Below, piece after piece: positions 22,520 through 32,913 of a stretch of 33,312 nucleotides of DNA. The stretch covers positions 1-33,312 of the forward strand of contig NZ_JADPKS010000153.1 of NCBI RefSeq assembly GCF_023074175.1. Direction: 5' to 3'. How positions within the stretch are numbered: the first letter of the stretch is position 1; every line of letters starts with the position of its first letter. Origin of the DNA: Bradyrhizobium sp. 139. Its GTDB lineage: Bacteria > Pseudomonadota > Alphaproteobacteria > Rhizobiales > Xanthobacteraceae. Made by a program: the position numbers and the translations under genes. The notes beneath the pieces were generated by a model, which saw only the letters and a list, made by a program, of their open reading frames with translations, searched no databases and had not been told where the DNA came from.

Positions 22520-23455
22520 ATGAAATCCGTTCATCTCCCACCGATGGCCCCGTCGCGACAGGTAAAATCGCCGAAAACCATGCGCCGTGTCCTGTTTGGG
22601 CTGGCGGTTGCCGTCGGCTTGTTCGCCGGCCTGCCCTGCGCGCAGGCGCAGGTCCCGGCCAAGCAGACCCCTGCGGCGCCCCAGGCGGCCCCGCAGGCCG
22701 TGCCCGGCTTCTGGGACCCGCGGCGGCGGCCGGAGCGGCCGGACCTGTCGCGCCTGACCGTGGTCCGCTTTCTGACCGAGACCGACTATCCGCCGTTCAA
22801 CTACACCGGCGCCGACGGCAATCCGGCCGGCTTCAACGTCGATCTCGCCCGCGCGCTGTGCGAGGAGATCAAGATCACCTGCACGGTGCAGATGCGCCGC
22901 TTCGAGACGCTGGTCGATGCGCTCAGCTCGAACCGGGGCGATGCCATCATCGCCTCGATGGCGGTGAGTCCGCAGCTCCGCGCCCGCGCCGATTTCACCG
23001 ATCCCTATTATCGCGTGCCGGCGCGCTTTGCCTCGCGCAAGGACGCGGTGATGCCGGAGATCCGCCCCGAATATCTCGAGGGCAAGAAGGTCGGCGTCAT
23101 CGCCGGCTCCGCGCATGAGGCCTATCTCAAGGCGATGTTCACCGACGCCGAGCTGCATCCCTATCCCAACGACGACGCGATGCGCGCCGGTCTGCGCAAA
23201 GGCGAGGTCGATTTCATCTTCGGCGACGCCATCTCGCTCGCATTCTGGATCAACGGCACGGATTCCGGCGATTGCTGCGCCTTCTCCGGCGGCCCCTTCG
23301 TCGAGAGCCGCTTCTTCGGCGAGGGCATTGGCATCGCCGTGCGCAAGGGCAATGACGTGCTGCGCCAGGCCCTGAATTGGGCCCTGTTTCGGGTCTGGGA
23401 AAAAGGCCGCTACACCGATCTGTGGCTGCGGTATTTTTCGGTGAGCCCGTTTTAG
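22520..23455 (+). CDS. family 3 extracellular solute-binding protein
   Basis: A 311-residue periplasmic binding protein (amino-acid type, SBP_bac_3). The core runs VVRFLTETDYPPFNYTGADG, NVDLARALCEEIKITC, ALSSNRGDAIIASMA, FTDPYYRVPARFASRK and LEGKKVGVIAGSAHEAYLKA, and ends in YTDLWLRYF. A signal peptide (MRRVLFGLAVAVGLFAGLPC, then AQAQ) begins at codon 21, so ATG 22580 is a strong alternative start; neither start has a clear ribosome-binding site. A proline/alanine-rich linker precedes the domain. No permease or ATPase is nearby, so it is an orphan binding protein. Confidence 0.87.
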   Translation: MKSVHLPPMAPSRQVKSPKTMRRVLFGLAVAVGLFAGLPCAQAQVPAKQTPAAPQAAPQAVPGFWDPRRRPERPDLSRLTVVRFLTETDYPPFNYTGADGNPAGFNVDLARALCEEIKITCTVQMRRFETLVDALSSNRGDAIIASMAVSPQLRARADFTDPYYRVPARFASRKDAVMPEIRPEYLEGKKVGVIAGSAHEAYLKAMFTDAELHPYPNDDAMRAGLRKGEVDFIFGDAISLAFWINGTDSGDCCAFSGGPFVESRFFGEGIGIAVRKGNDVLRQALNWALFRVWEKGRYTDLWLRYFSVSPF

Positions 23456-23463
23456 CTTCTTCA

Positions 23464-23607
23464 CCTCTCCCCGCGTGCGGGGAGAGGCCGGATTGCATCG
23501 AAGATGCCATCCGGGTGAGGGGGATTCTCCGCGAGTCCAACTCTCACCGTGATTGCGGAAGCAGCCCCTCACCCCAACCCTCTCCCCGTAAGAACGGGGC
23601 GAGGGGG
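23464..23607. repeat. intergenic palindromic repeat, family C
   Basis: Two hairpins joined by a spacer. CCTCTCCCC (23464-23472) pairs with GGGGAGAGG (23479-23487), and CCCTCTCCCCGT (23578-23589) pairs with ACGGGGCGAGGG (23594-23605). The first lies 9 bases after the binding-protein stop and could terminate it. The element fills most of the gap before lysK. Confidence 0.85.
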
Positions 23608-23681
23608 TAGGCGCGGCTACAGCTGCACGAACTTTTGCATTCTGCCCGGAAATCGCTATTTTCCGCGGCCCGGAGGCCCTG

Positions 23682-25325
23682 ATGTCCGTTATCGATCTTG
23701 CCGTGAACCCGAGCGACCTGCGTGCGCTCGCCGAACAATCCAACGCCTGGCCGTTCGAGCAGGCGAAGGCCATTGTCGCGCGACTGAAAAAGAGCCCGAA
23801 GGACGAGGTGCTGTTCGAGACCGGCTACGGTCCGTCGGGCCTGCCGCATATCGGCACCTTCGGCGAGGTCGCACGCACTTCGATGGTGCGGCATGCCTTT
23901 CGCGTGCTGACCGAGGACAAGATCAAGACGCGCCTGCTCGCCTTCTCCGACGATATGGACGGGTTTCGGAAAGTGCCCGACAACGTCCCCAACAAGGCGA
24001 TGCTGGCCGCGCATCTCGGCAAGCCGCTGACGCGCGTGCCGGATCCGTTCTCCAACGAGTACCCGTCGTTCGGGCACCACAACAATGCGCGCCTGCGCGC
24101 CTTCCTCGATCATTTCGGCTTCGACTACGAATTCGCGAGCTCGACGGAATATTATACGTCCGGCCGTTTCGACGCGACGCTGCTCAAGATGCTCGCCGCC
24201 TACGACAAGGTCATGGCGATCATCCTGCCGACGCTGGGGCCCGATCGTCGCGCGACCTATTCGCCGTTCCTTCCCATCAGCAAGACCAGCGGTGTCGTGC
24301 TCCAGGTGCCGATGATCCGCCGCGACGTCGCGGCCGGCACGGTGACCTATGTCGATCCCGACAGCGGCGAGGAGGTCGAGACGCCGGTGACCGGCGGCAA
24401 CGTCAAGTGCCAGTGGAAGGCCGACTGGGCGATGCGCTGGGTCGCGCTCGGTGTCGACTACGAGATGGCTGGCAAGGACCTCATCGATTCCGTGAAGCTC
24501 TCCGGTGCGATCGCGAGGGCGCTCGGCGCCACGCCGCCGGAAGGCTTCAATTACGAGCTCTTCCTCGATGAGAAGGGCCAGAAAATATCGAAGTCGAAGG
24601 GCAACGGCCTCACCATCGACGAATGGCTGCGCTACGCTTCGCCGGAATCGCTGTCGCTGTTCATGTATCGCGAGCCGAAGGCGGCGAAGCGGCTGTATTT
24701 CGACGTCATCCCCCGCAATGTCGACGACTATCAGCAATTCATCGACGGTTTTGCCAAGCAGGATGGCAGACAGCAGCTCGGCAATCCGGTCTGGCACGTC
24801 CACGGCGGCCATCCGCCGAAGGGCGACATGCCCGTCACGTTCCAGCTGCTGTTGACGCTGGTGTCGTCGTCGAACGCCGAGAATGCCGAGACGCTGTGGG
24901 GCTTCATCGGCCGCTATCGTCCCGGCGTGAGCCCGCAGACGCATCCGAAGCTGGATGCGATGGTCGGCTATGCCATCAACTATTATCGCGACTTCGTGGC
25001 GCCGACGAAGACGTTCCGCGTGCCGACGGAGACCGAGCGCGCCGCGCTCCAGGATCTGCGCGAAGCGCTCTCGCAGCTTCCGCAGGAGGCGTCAGCCGAG
25101 GACATCCAGAACGTCGTCTACGAAATCGGCCGCCGCGAGCCGTTCCTCGACCAGGTCAAGAAGGGCAAGGACGGCCGTCCCGGCGTCACGCTCGACTGGT
25201 TCAACATGCTCTACCAAGTGCTGCTCGGCCAGGAGAAGGGCCCGCGTTTCGGGTCATTTGTCGCGGTGTACGGCATCCAGAACGCCGTCAACATGATCGA
25301 CGGCGCGCTGGCGCGGAGCGCGTAG
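23682..25325 (+). CDS. lysK: lysine--tRNA ligase, class I (LysRS1)
   Basis: A 547-residue class I lysyl-tRNA synthetase that charges tRNA-Lys. The Rossmann catalytic core holds the HIGH-type motif HIGT (56-59, in GLPHIGTFGE) and KISKS (301-305, in KISKSKGNG), with GGNVKCQWKADWAMRW between. The C-terminal half is the helical anticodon-binding cage. This is the archaeal-type enzyme, found in most alphaproteobacteria in place of the class II enzyme. GGAGG lies just before ATG 23682. It starts right after a palindromic repeat, so it probably has its own promoter near 23610-23680. Confidence 0.96.
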   Translation: MSVIDLAVNPSDLRALAEQSNAWPFEQAKAIVARLKKSPKDEVLFETGYGPSGLPHIGTFGEVARTSMVRHAFRVLTEDKIKTRLLAFSDDMDGFRKVPDNVPNKAMLAAHLGKPLTRVPDPFSNEYPSFGHHNNARLRAFLDHFGFDYEFASSTEYYTSGRFDATLLKMLAAYDKVMAIILPTLGPDRRATYSPFLPISKTSGVVLQVPMIRRDVAAGTVTYVDPDSGEEVETPVTGGNVKCQWKADWAMRWVALGVDYEMAGKDLIDSVKLSGAIARALGATPPEGFNYELFLDEKGQKISKSKGNGLTIDEWLRYASPESLSLFMYREPKAAKRLYFDVIPRNVDDYQQFIDGFAKQDGRQQLGNPVWHVHGGHPPKGDMPVTFQLLLTLVSSSNAENAETLWGFIGRYRPGVSPQTHPKLDAMVGYAINYYRDFVAPTKTFRVPTETERAALQDLREALSQLPQEASAEDIQNVVYEIGRREPFLDQVKKGKDGRPGVTLDWFNMLYQVLLGQEKGPRFGSFVAVYGIQNAVNMIDGALARSA

Positions 25326-25337
25326 CCATACTCTCAC

Positions 25338-25460
25338 CGTCATCGTCCGCCTTGTGCGCAATTGCGCACAGGGGCGGCCGATCCAGTATTCCAGAGGCGG
25401 TGGTGATTGAAAATCGAAGCGGCGCGGCGTACTGGATTCCCTGCTTTCGTGCGGAATGAC
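25338..25460. repeat. intergenic palindromic repeat, family D copy 1
   Basis: The element begins CGTCATCGTCCGCC and ends GCGGAATGAC, with inner pairs around ATCCAGTA and TACTGGAT. At 25353-25370 it holds a perfect 18-base palindrome, TGTGCGCAATTGCGCACA. It occupies the gap between the convergent lysK and S24 genes. Copy 2, with closely similar ends (GTCATCACCC...GGTATGAC), is at 32804-32898. Confidence 0.75.
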
Positions 25461-25472
25461 AGTGGAGCAAGC

Positions 25473-26099
25473 TCATTGGCTCGCCCACACGATCCGCGCG
25501 ATCCACGCCGCCTCGCTCGCCGCCATCGTCCGCTCGGCGTGGGACGTATCGAGCGGCCGCAAGTCCAGCGCCCTGGCCGTGCGGCGCTTCAGCGTCGCGA
25601 CGATCACCTCACCCGACTTGCTACTCACCACCACGCGATCGCCTTTGCGGATCGGCGCGCCGGGTGAGACCAGGATGATGTCGCCGTCGCGATAGGCCGG
25701 GGTAAGCGCATCTCCGGAAATCTGAAGCGCAAAAGTGCGACTGCCCTCGGCGGCGGGAAGCGCAAGCTCGGTCCAGCCCTTGCCGGATGGAAAGCCGGAC
25801 TCGTCGAAAGCGCCGCTCGCGCCGGCCAGCGCGAGGCCGAGTAGCGGCACCGAGCGGCCGTCGCCGCCGTCGTCAGCGATCAACCCGGCAAAGGTGTCCA
25901 TCGAGGCGCCGGCCGCCGCCAGCGCTTTCGCGATCGATTCGGTGGATGGCCAGCGCTCGCGGCCGTCGGGGGTGACACGCTTGGACTTGTTGAAGGTGGT
26001 GGGATCGAGCCCGGCGCGCTTGGCGAGGCCAGACGGCGACAAGCCGGCACGCGCCGCCAGCCGATCCAGCGCGCCCCAGATCTGGTCGTGAGTCAGCAT
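25473..26099 (-). CDS. S24 family (LexA/CI-like) transcriptional regulator
   Basis: A 208-residue repressor-like protein. Residues 1-60 form a helix-turn-helix (MLTHDQIWGALDRLAARAGL, then SPSGLAKRAGLDPTTFNKSK). The C-terminal half is an S24 peptidase domain with S128 in LQISGDALTPAYRDGD and K171 in IVATLKRR. ALAGASG (A92-G93) is the likely self-cleavage site. Such proteins respond to DNA damage or another stress by autocleavage. ATG 26099 is chosen for fit to the family; ribosome-binding sites are weak, and ATG 26126 is possible. It converges on lysK. Confidence 0.86.
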   Translation of the reverse strand: MLTHDQIWGALDRLAARAGLSPSGLAKRAGLDPTTFNKSKRVTPDGRERWPSTESIAKALAAAGASMDTFAGLIADDGGDGRSVPLLGLALAGASGAFDESGFPSGKGWTELALPAAEGSRTFALQISGDALTPAYRDGDIILVSPGAPIRKGDRVVVSSKSGEVIVATLKRRTARALDLRPLDTSHAERTMAASEAAWIARIVWASQ

Positions 26100-26151
26100 C
26101 CTCTGCGCTTTGGCCTGCCTGACCATGGAAGGTCCAGCCCGTCGCAACTCA

Positions 26152-26182
26152 GGAAAACAGTCCTCAAATCAACCGGTTTTCC
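26152..26182. promoter_or_regulatory. inverted repeat upstream of the S24 regulator
   Basis: GGAAAAC (26152-26158) and GTTTTCC (26176-26182) form a 7-base inverted repeat about 55 bases upstream of the S24 start, with an AACCGGTT palindrome overlapping the right half. Self-regulation by the repressor would fit, but nothing proves it. The gap 26100-26418 otherwise holds the family F repeat and promoter-like A/T-rich stretches. Confidence 0.35.
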
Positions 26183-26223
26183 GTTTTTCGCGCAAGGGGT
26201 GACGACGGGAGCGTTTTCAAGCG

Positions 26224-26309
26224 GAGTGGATCCCGGTTCGCGTAAGGAAAACGCGTCAAAACAAGAATTTGGAGCCCGTTCCGATTTCATCGGAACGGAA
26301 ATGGCTCTA
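26224..26309. repeat. intergenic repeat, family F
   Basis: The element reads GTGGATCCCGGTTCGCGTAA, then GAAAACGCGTCAAAACAAGA, then a perfect stem CCGTTCCGAT/ATCGGAACGG at 26276-26298 with a 3-base loop, and ends ATGGCTCTA. From memory this is an abundant intergenic element of Bradyrhizobium and related genomes; only one copy is in the window. It lies between the S24 and DUF952 genes. Confidence 0.6.
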
Positions 26310-26418
26310 AGTCTTGAGTTCGGGAGGGACGGCCGTTACGGTCGCGCCCGGGTTTCAGGGACCCGCACGAGACGAAAAAACCCAAAAGACTCAAAGAGCA
26401 AACAGGGCTGCGGAAGCG

Positions 26419-26763
26419 GTGGTCAAGATCTATAAAATCTGTCCGGCCTCGGCCTGGCGCGAGGCGGAACGGCAGGGTGTCTACCGGGGCAGCGCGGACG
26501 ATTCGCGTGATGGTTTCATCCATTTCTCGACCGCGCCCCAGGTTCCCGAGACCTTGCGCAAGCATTATCTCGGGCAGCGTGCGCTGTTCCTGGTTGAGGT
26601 CGACGGCGACGCGCTCGGCAGCGAATTGCGTTGGGAGCGCTCGCGCAATGACGAGCTGTTTCCGCATCTCTATGGCGAGCTCGATCTTGGCGCGGTGCTG
26701 TCGGTGATGAACCTCAACGTGCGGTCCGATGGCGGGCACGACGTTCCGGAGCTTATGCCGTGA
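26419..26763 (+). CDS. DUF952 family protein
   Basis: A 114-residue protein that is a complete DUF952 domain: KIYKICPASAWREAERQGVY at the start, DGFIHFSTAPQVPETLRKHY in the middle, and ELRWERSRNDELFPHLYGEL near the end. The conserved FIHFS motif is present. The fold resembles ADP-ribosyltransferase-like proteins, but function is unknown. The start is GTG 26419, preceded by GGAAG; the frame upstream to 26314 is low-complexity repeat sequence. Its TGA overlaps the GTG start of pyrD as GTGA, so the two are co-translated. Confidence 0.9.
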   Translation: MVKIYKICPASAWREAERQGVYRGSADDSRDGFIHFSTAPQVPETLRKHYLGQRALFLVEVDGDALGSELRWERSRNDELFPHLYGELDLGAVLSVMNLNVRSDGGHDVPELMP

Positions 26764-27857
26764 TCCGCGCGTTTGATGCACTTTCGCTGCCGGTGCTGCG
26801 CTGGCTCGATCCGGAGGATGCGCATCGCCTCGCGATCCAGGGCCTGCGCTTCCTGCCGCCGGGCAAGCCACGGCCTGACGATCCCAAGCTCGCGGTGCGA
26901 GCCTTCGGCCTCAACTTTCCCAATCCGATCGGTCTGGCCGCGGGCTTCGACAAGAGCGCGGAGGTGCCGGACGCGCTGCTGCGGCTTGGCTTCGGCTTCG
27001 TCGAGATCGGCTCGGTGACGCCGAAATCTCAGAGCGGCAATCCGCGGCCGCGGTTATTTCGGCTCGAGCGCGACGAGGCCGTGATCAACCGCATGGGCTT
27101 CAACAATGACGGCGCGGAGGTTGCACTTCGGCGGCTCGCCGCGCGCGCGCAGCATGGCGGCATCGTCGGGGTCAATGTCGGCGCCAACAAGGATTCGCCG
27201 GACCGCGTCGCCGATTACGTCAAGCTGATCGAGGCTTTCGCGCCGGTGGCGAGCTATTTCACGGTCAACGTCTCCTCGCCCAATACGCCCGGCCTGCGCA
27301 ACCTCCAGGAGGGGGCGCTGCTCGATGACCTCCTGGCAAACGTGATTGATGCGCGCGAGCGGGTGCGCCACAAGGCCGGCGACACGCCGGTGCTGCTGAA
27401 GATCGCGCCGGATCTGAGTCTCGCCCAGCTCGACGACGTCGTGCAGGTCGCGCGCTCGCGCCGGGTCGACGGCATGATCGTCTCGAACACGACGATCACG
27501 CGGCCGAGCACACTGCGCGAGGAAATGCGGGCCAAGGAGCAGGGCGGCCTGTCCGGCCGGCCGCTGTTTCGCCTGTCGACGCGCATGGTCGCGGAGACCT
27601 ATGTGCGCGTCGAGGGGGCGTTCCCCTTGATCGGCGTTGGCGGCGTGGACTCCGGCGGCGCCGCGCTGACGAAGATCCGTGCCGGCGCGAGCCTGATCCA
27701 GCTCTATTCGTCGCTGGTCTACAAGGGCCTCGGACTCGTCGACGAGATCAAGCGTGACCTCACCTCGACACTGCTCCGCACGGGACGGGATTCGCTGTCC
27801 GAGATCGTCGGCGCCGACGCCGCCACGCTGACAGCGGAAGACTGGCCGGGGATGTAA
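26760..27857 (+). CDS. pyrD: dihydroorotate dehydrogenase (quinone), class 2
   Basis: A 365-residue FMN enzyme of pyrimidine synthesis that oxidises dihydroorotate to orotate and passes electrons to quinone at the inner membrane. The N-terminal helical extension, IRAFDALSLPVLRWLDPEDA, marks class 2. The catalytic segment is FTVNVSSPNTPGLRNLQ, with the Ser base typical of class 2. FMN contacts include GLAAGFDKSAE, LKIAPDLS, VSNTT and LIGVGGVDSG. The start is GTG, overlapping the DUF952 stop. Confidence 0.96.
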   Translation: MIRAFDALSLPVLRWLDPEDAHRLAIQGLRFLPPGKPRPDDPKLAVRAFGLNFPNPIGLAAGFDKSAEVPDALLRLGFGFVEIGSVTPKSQSGNPRPRLFRLERDEAVINRMGFNNDGAEVALRRLAARAQHGGIVGVNVGANKDSPDRVADYVKLIEAFAPVASYFTVNVSSPNTPGLRNLQEGALLDDLLANVIDARERVRHKAGDTPVLLKIAPDLSLAQLDDVVQVARSRRVDGMIVSNTTITRPSTLREEMRAKEQGGLSGRPLFRLSTRMVAETYVRVEGAFPLIGVGGVDSGGAALTKIRAGASLIQLYSSLVYKGLGLVDEIKRDLTSTLLRTGRDSLSEIVGADAATLTAEDWPGM

Positions 27858-27866
27858 CGCGATCTC

Positions 27867-27953
27867 GTAGCCCGGATGGAGCGCAAGCGTAATCCGGGAT
27901 CTCGCGCTTCGATGAGACTGTCCCGGATTGCGCTTGCGCTCCATCCGGGCTAC
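27867..27953. repeat. intergenic palindromic repeat, family A copy 2
   Basis: Arms GTAGCCCGGATGGAGCGCAA (27867 on) and TTGCGCTCCATCCGGGCTAC (to 27953) pair with almost no mismatch; the inner parts AATCCGGGA/TCCCGGATT pair too. It begins 9 bases after the pyrD stop and lies before the end of the convergent phosphomannomutase gene, so it can terminate both transcripts. Copy 1 is at 79-158. Confidence 0.92.
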
Positions 27954-27981
27954 GGGCGCGTCGAGCGACGCCCGCACCACC

Positions 27982-29481
27982 TCAAATCTTCTGATTGTAC
28001 GCGCCGACTTCGGGATGCGTGCGCAGCACGCTGTCCACCATCTCGAACATGTCGCGCATGCGCTGCTCGGAGACCGGGCTCTCGACCACGACGACGAGCT
28101 CGGGCTTGTTGGAGGAGGCGCGCACCAGGCCCCAGCTGCCGTCCTCGACCGTGACGCGGACGCCGTTGACGGTGACGAGATCGCGGATCGCCTGCCCGCC
28201 GATCTTCGCGCCCTTGGCCTGCAAGCCTTCAAAGTGCTTCACCACGGCGTCGATGACGCCGTATTTGGTCTCGTCGGCGCAATGCGGCGACATGGTCGGC
28301 GACGACCAGGTCTTCGGCAGCGCGTCCTTCAGATCGGCCATCGACTTGCCCGGCGCGCGGTCGAGCATGTCGCAAATCGCAATCGCGGAGACCAGCCCGT
28401 CGTCATAGCCGCGCCCGAACGGCTTGTTGAAAAAGAAATGGCCCGACTTCTCGAAGCCGGCGAGCGCACCCATCTCGTTGGTGCGGCGCTTCATGTAGGA
28501 ATGGCCGGTCTTCCAATAGGCGACCTTGGCGCCCTGCTTCCGAAGCACCGGATCGGTGACGAACAGTCCGGTCGACTTCACGTCGACCACGAACTGCGCA
28601 TCCTTGTGGATCGCCGACATGTCGCGCGCCAGCATCACGCCGACCTTGTCCGCAAAGATCTCCTCGCCGGTGTTGTCGACGACGCCGCAGCGGTCGCCGT
28701 CGCCGTCGAAGCCGAGGCCGACATCGGCCTTGTGCTGCAGCACCGCGTCGCGGATCGCGTGCAGCATCTCCATGTCTTCCGGGTTCGGATTGTATTTCGG
28801 GAAGGTGTAGTCGAGCTCGGTGTCGAGCGGGATCACCTCGCAGCCGATCGCCTCCAGCACTTGCGGCGCGAACGCGCCGGCGGTGCCGTTGCCGCAGGCG
28901 GCGACGACCTTGAGCTTGCGCTTGAGCTTCGGGCGGCTGGTGAGATCGGCGATGTAGCGCGCCGGATAATTCTCGTGGAATTGGTAGGAGCCGCCGGCCT
29001 TGTTCTTGAACTCGGCATTGAGCACGATCTCCTTCAGCCGCGTCATCTCGTCGGGGCCGAAGGTCAGCGGACGGTTGGCGCCCATCTTCACGCCGGTCCA
29101 GCCATTGTCGTTGTGCGAGGCCGTGACCATGGCGCAGCAGGGCACGTCGAGATCGAACTGCGCGAAGTAGGCCATCGGCGTCACCGCAAGCCCGATGTCG
29201 TGCACCTTGCAGCCTGCTGCCATCAGGCCGGAGATCAACGCGTATTTGATCGAAGCCGAATAGCCGCGGAAATCATGGCCGGTGACGATCTCCTGCTTGA
29301 CGCCGAGTTCTGCGATCAGTGCGCCCAGCCCCATGCCGAGCGCCTGTATCCCCATCAGGTTGATTTCCTTTTGGAACAACCAGCGCGCGTCGTATTCGCG
29401 AAAGCCGGTGGGCTTCACCATCGGCTCGGATTCGAAGGCGTAGGTGTTGGGCAACAATACGGATTTCGGCTTGGGAAACAT
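27982..29481 (-). CDS. phosphomannomutase/phosphoglucomutase
   Basis: A 499-residue alpha-D-phosphohexomutase that interconverts mannose or glucose 6- and 1-phosphates, supplying GDP-mannose or UDP-glucose for exopolysaccharide and LPS. The phosphoserine loop is TASHNDNGW (S122). The metal loop is FDGDGDRCG (about 259-264), and the sugar-binding loop reads GFEKSGHFFF. The C-terminal phosphate-binding domain ends near ELVVVVESP. It begins FREYDARWLF, typical of the family. The UDP-glucose dehydrogenase gene at the window edge is consistent with nucleotide-sugar metabolism but is not adjacent. Confidence 0.93.
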   Translation of the reverse strand: MFPKPKSVLLPNTYAFESEPMVKPTGFREYDARWLFQKEINLMGIQALGMGLGALIAELGVKQEIVTGHDFRGYSASIKYALISGLMAAGCKVHDIGLAVTPMAYFAQFDLDVPCCAMVTASHNDNGWTGVKMGANRPLTFGPDEMTRLKEIVLNAEFKNKAGGSYQFHENYPARYIADLTSRPKLKRKLKVVAACGNGTAGAFAPQVLEAIGCEVIPLDTELDYTFPKYNPNPEDMEMLHAIRDAVLQHKADVGLGFDGDGDRCGVVDNTGEEIFADKVGVMLARDMSAIHKDAQFVVDVKSTGLFVTDPVLRKQGAKVAYWKTGHSYMKRRTNEMGALAGFEKSGHFFFNKPFGRGYDDGLVSAIAICDMLDRAPGKSMADLKDALPKTWSSPTMSPHCADETKYGVIDAVVKHFEGLQAKGAKIGGQAIRDLVTVNGVRVTVEDGSWGLVRASSNKPELVVVVESPVSEQRMRDMFEMVDSVLRTHPEVGAYNQKI

Positions 29482-29671
29482 TGAGACGATCTCGCAAAAA
29501 GGGCAGGAATTGATGCAGCCTTAGCGAATGCCGGGCCGCAGCGGAAGGCGGGATTGGCAGCTTATGGATCATAATTGCGGCAGTTTGGTAACGGGGAAAA
29601 TCTGACTGCGAGAGCGGTCGAAACAGAGGCGTCTTTTGAAATATACGGTCGCAGGAGCCTTTGGGTGACCC

Positions 29672-30184
29672 TTACTGCTCCAGCACCATCTGGCCGTTGG
29701 CGTACTCAAAGCGCTTCAGGCGGGAGAGGAAGGAGAGGCCGAGCAGGTTCTCGGACAGCGCCTCGTCCGGCAGCACCATGGCATCGACGTCGCGCACGAT
29801 GAGGCCGCCGACCTCGAGCATGGCGATGCGGGTTCGCGCGGCCTTGATGATGCCGTTGGCGGTCGAGACGGTGGCGTTGTACTCGACGCGCGAGGGACGC
29901 AGGCCGAAGCGGGCGGCCGAGGTTTCGTTCAGCGCAACCACGGAGGCGCCGGTGTCGACCATGAAGCCGATGCGTTGGCCCTCGATCCGGCCTTCGGTCT
30001 GGAAGTGGCCCCGGCCGTCGCGGGAAATGTTGAGGCTGCGGCCGCCGGCCGGCGGCGTCGTCGCAACCGCGACCGTCATGCGCGGCGCCGACGTGGCCGA
30101 GGCGGAGCTCATCTTGTCCGCCATCTGCGCCATGAACGTGCCGAGCCCGATCATGATGGCCGCGAAGATCACTATGTTACGCAT
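29672..30184 (-). CDS. membrane-anchored retropepsin-like aspartic protease
   Basis: A 170-residue protein with an N-terminal anchor helix (MRNIVIFAAIMIGLGTFMAQ) and then a retropepsin-like domain. The active-site motif FMVDTGASVVALNE carries D77 in DTGAS. ARFGLRPSRVEYNATVSTAN and LSENLLGLSFLSRL are typical of the TIGR02281 family of clan AA proteases. It likely works as a dimer on the periplasmic side; target unknown. The 83-codon extension upstream (to 30433) overlaps hrpB and is rejected. Confidence 0.85.
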   Translation of the reverse strand: MRNIVIFAAIMIGLGTFMAQMADKMSSASATSAPRMTVAVATTPPAGGRSLNISRDGRGHFQTEGRIEGQRIGFMVDTGASVVALNETSAARFGLRPSRVEYNATVSTANGIIKAARTRIAMLEVGGLIVRDVDAMVLPDEALSENLLGLSFLSRLKRFEYANGQMVLEQ

Positions 30185-30312
30185 CACACCACTCGGAGCC
30201 CGAAAGCTCGATTTCACCACGCGACGGGCCTGTCCGCGAGCGAAGCTGCGGGCCGAACCGCGCCATTTTGCCCAAAAGGATGAGCGAACGGTTAATGCGC
30301 CTTCGTGCACCC

Positions 30313-32803
<2,491 letters not shown>

Positions 32804-32808
<5 letters not shown>

Positions 32809-32898
32809 CACCCGCGAAGGCGGGTGATCCAGTAAAGTCAGGTCCCAATCATCACGAAGATCGGGGTTGCTGGATACCCCGCCTTCGCGGGGTATGAC
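32804..32898. repeat. intergenic palindromic repeat, family D copy 2
   Basis: It begins GTCATCACCCGCGAAGGCGG then GTGATCCAGTA, and ends TGCTGGATACCCCGCCTTCG then CGGGGTATGAC. The arms form hairpins of CACCCGC/GCGGGTG and CCCCGCC/GGCGGGG type. It occupies the gap between hrpB and ugd and overlaps the possible hrpB start codons at 32806-32811. Confidence 0.85.
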
Positions 32899-32913
32899 AA
32901 TCGTATGTCGCTA

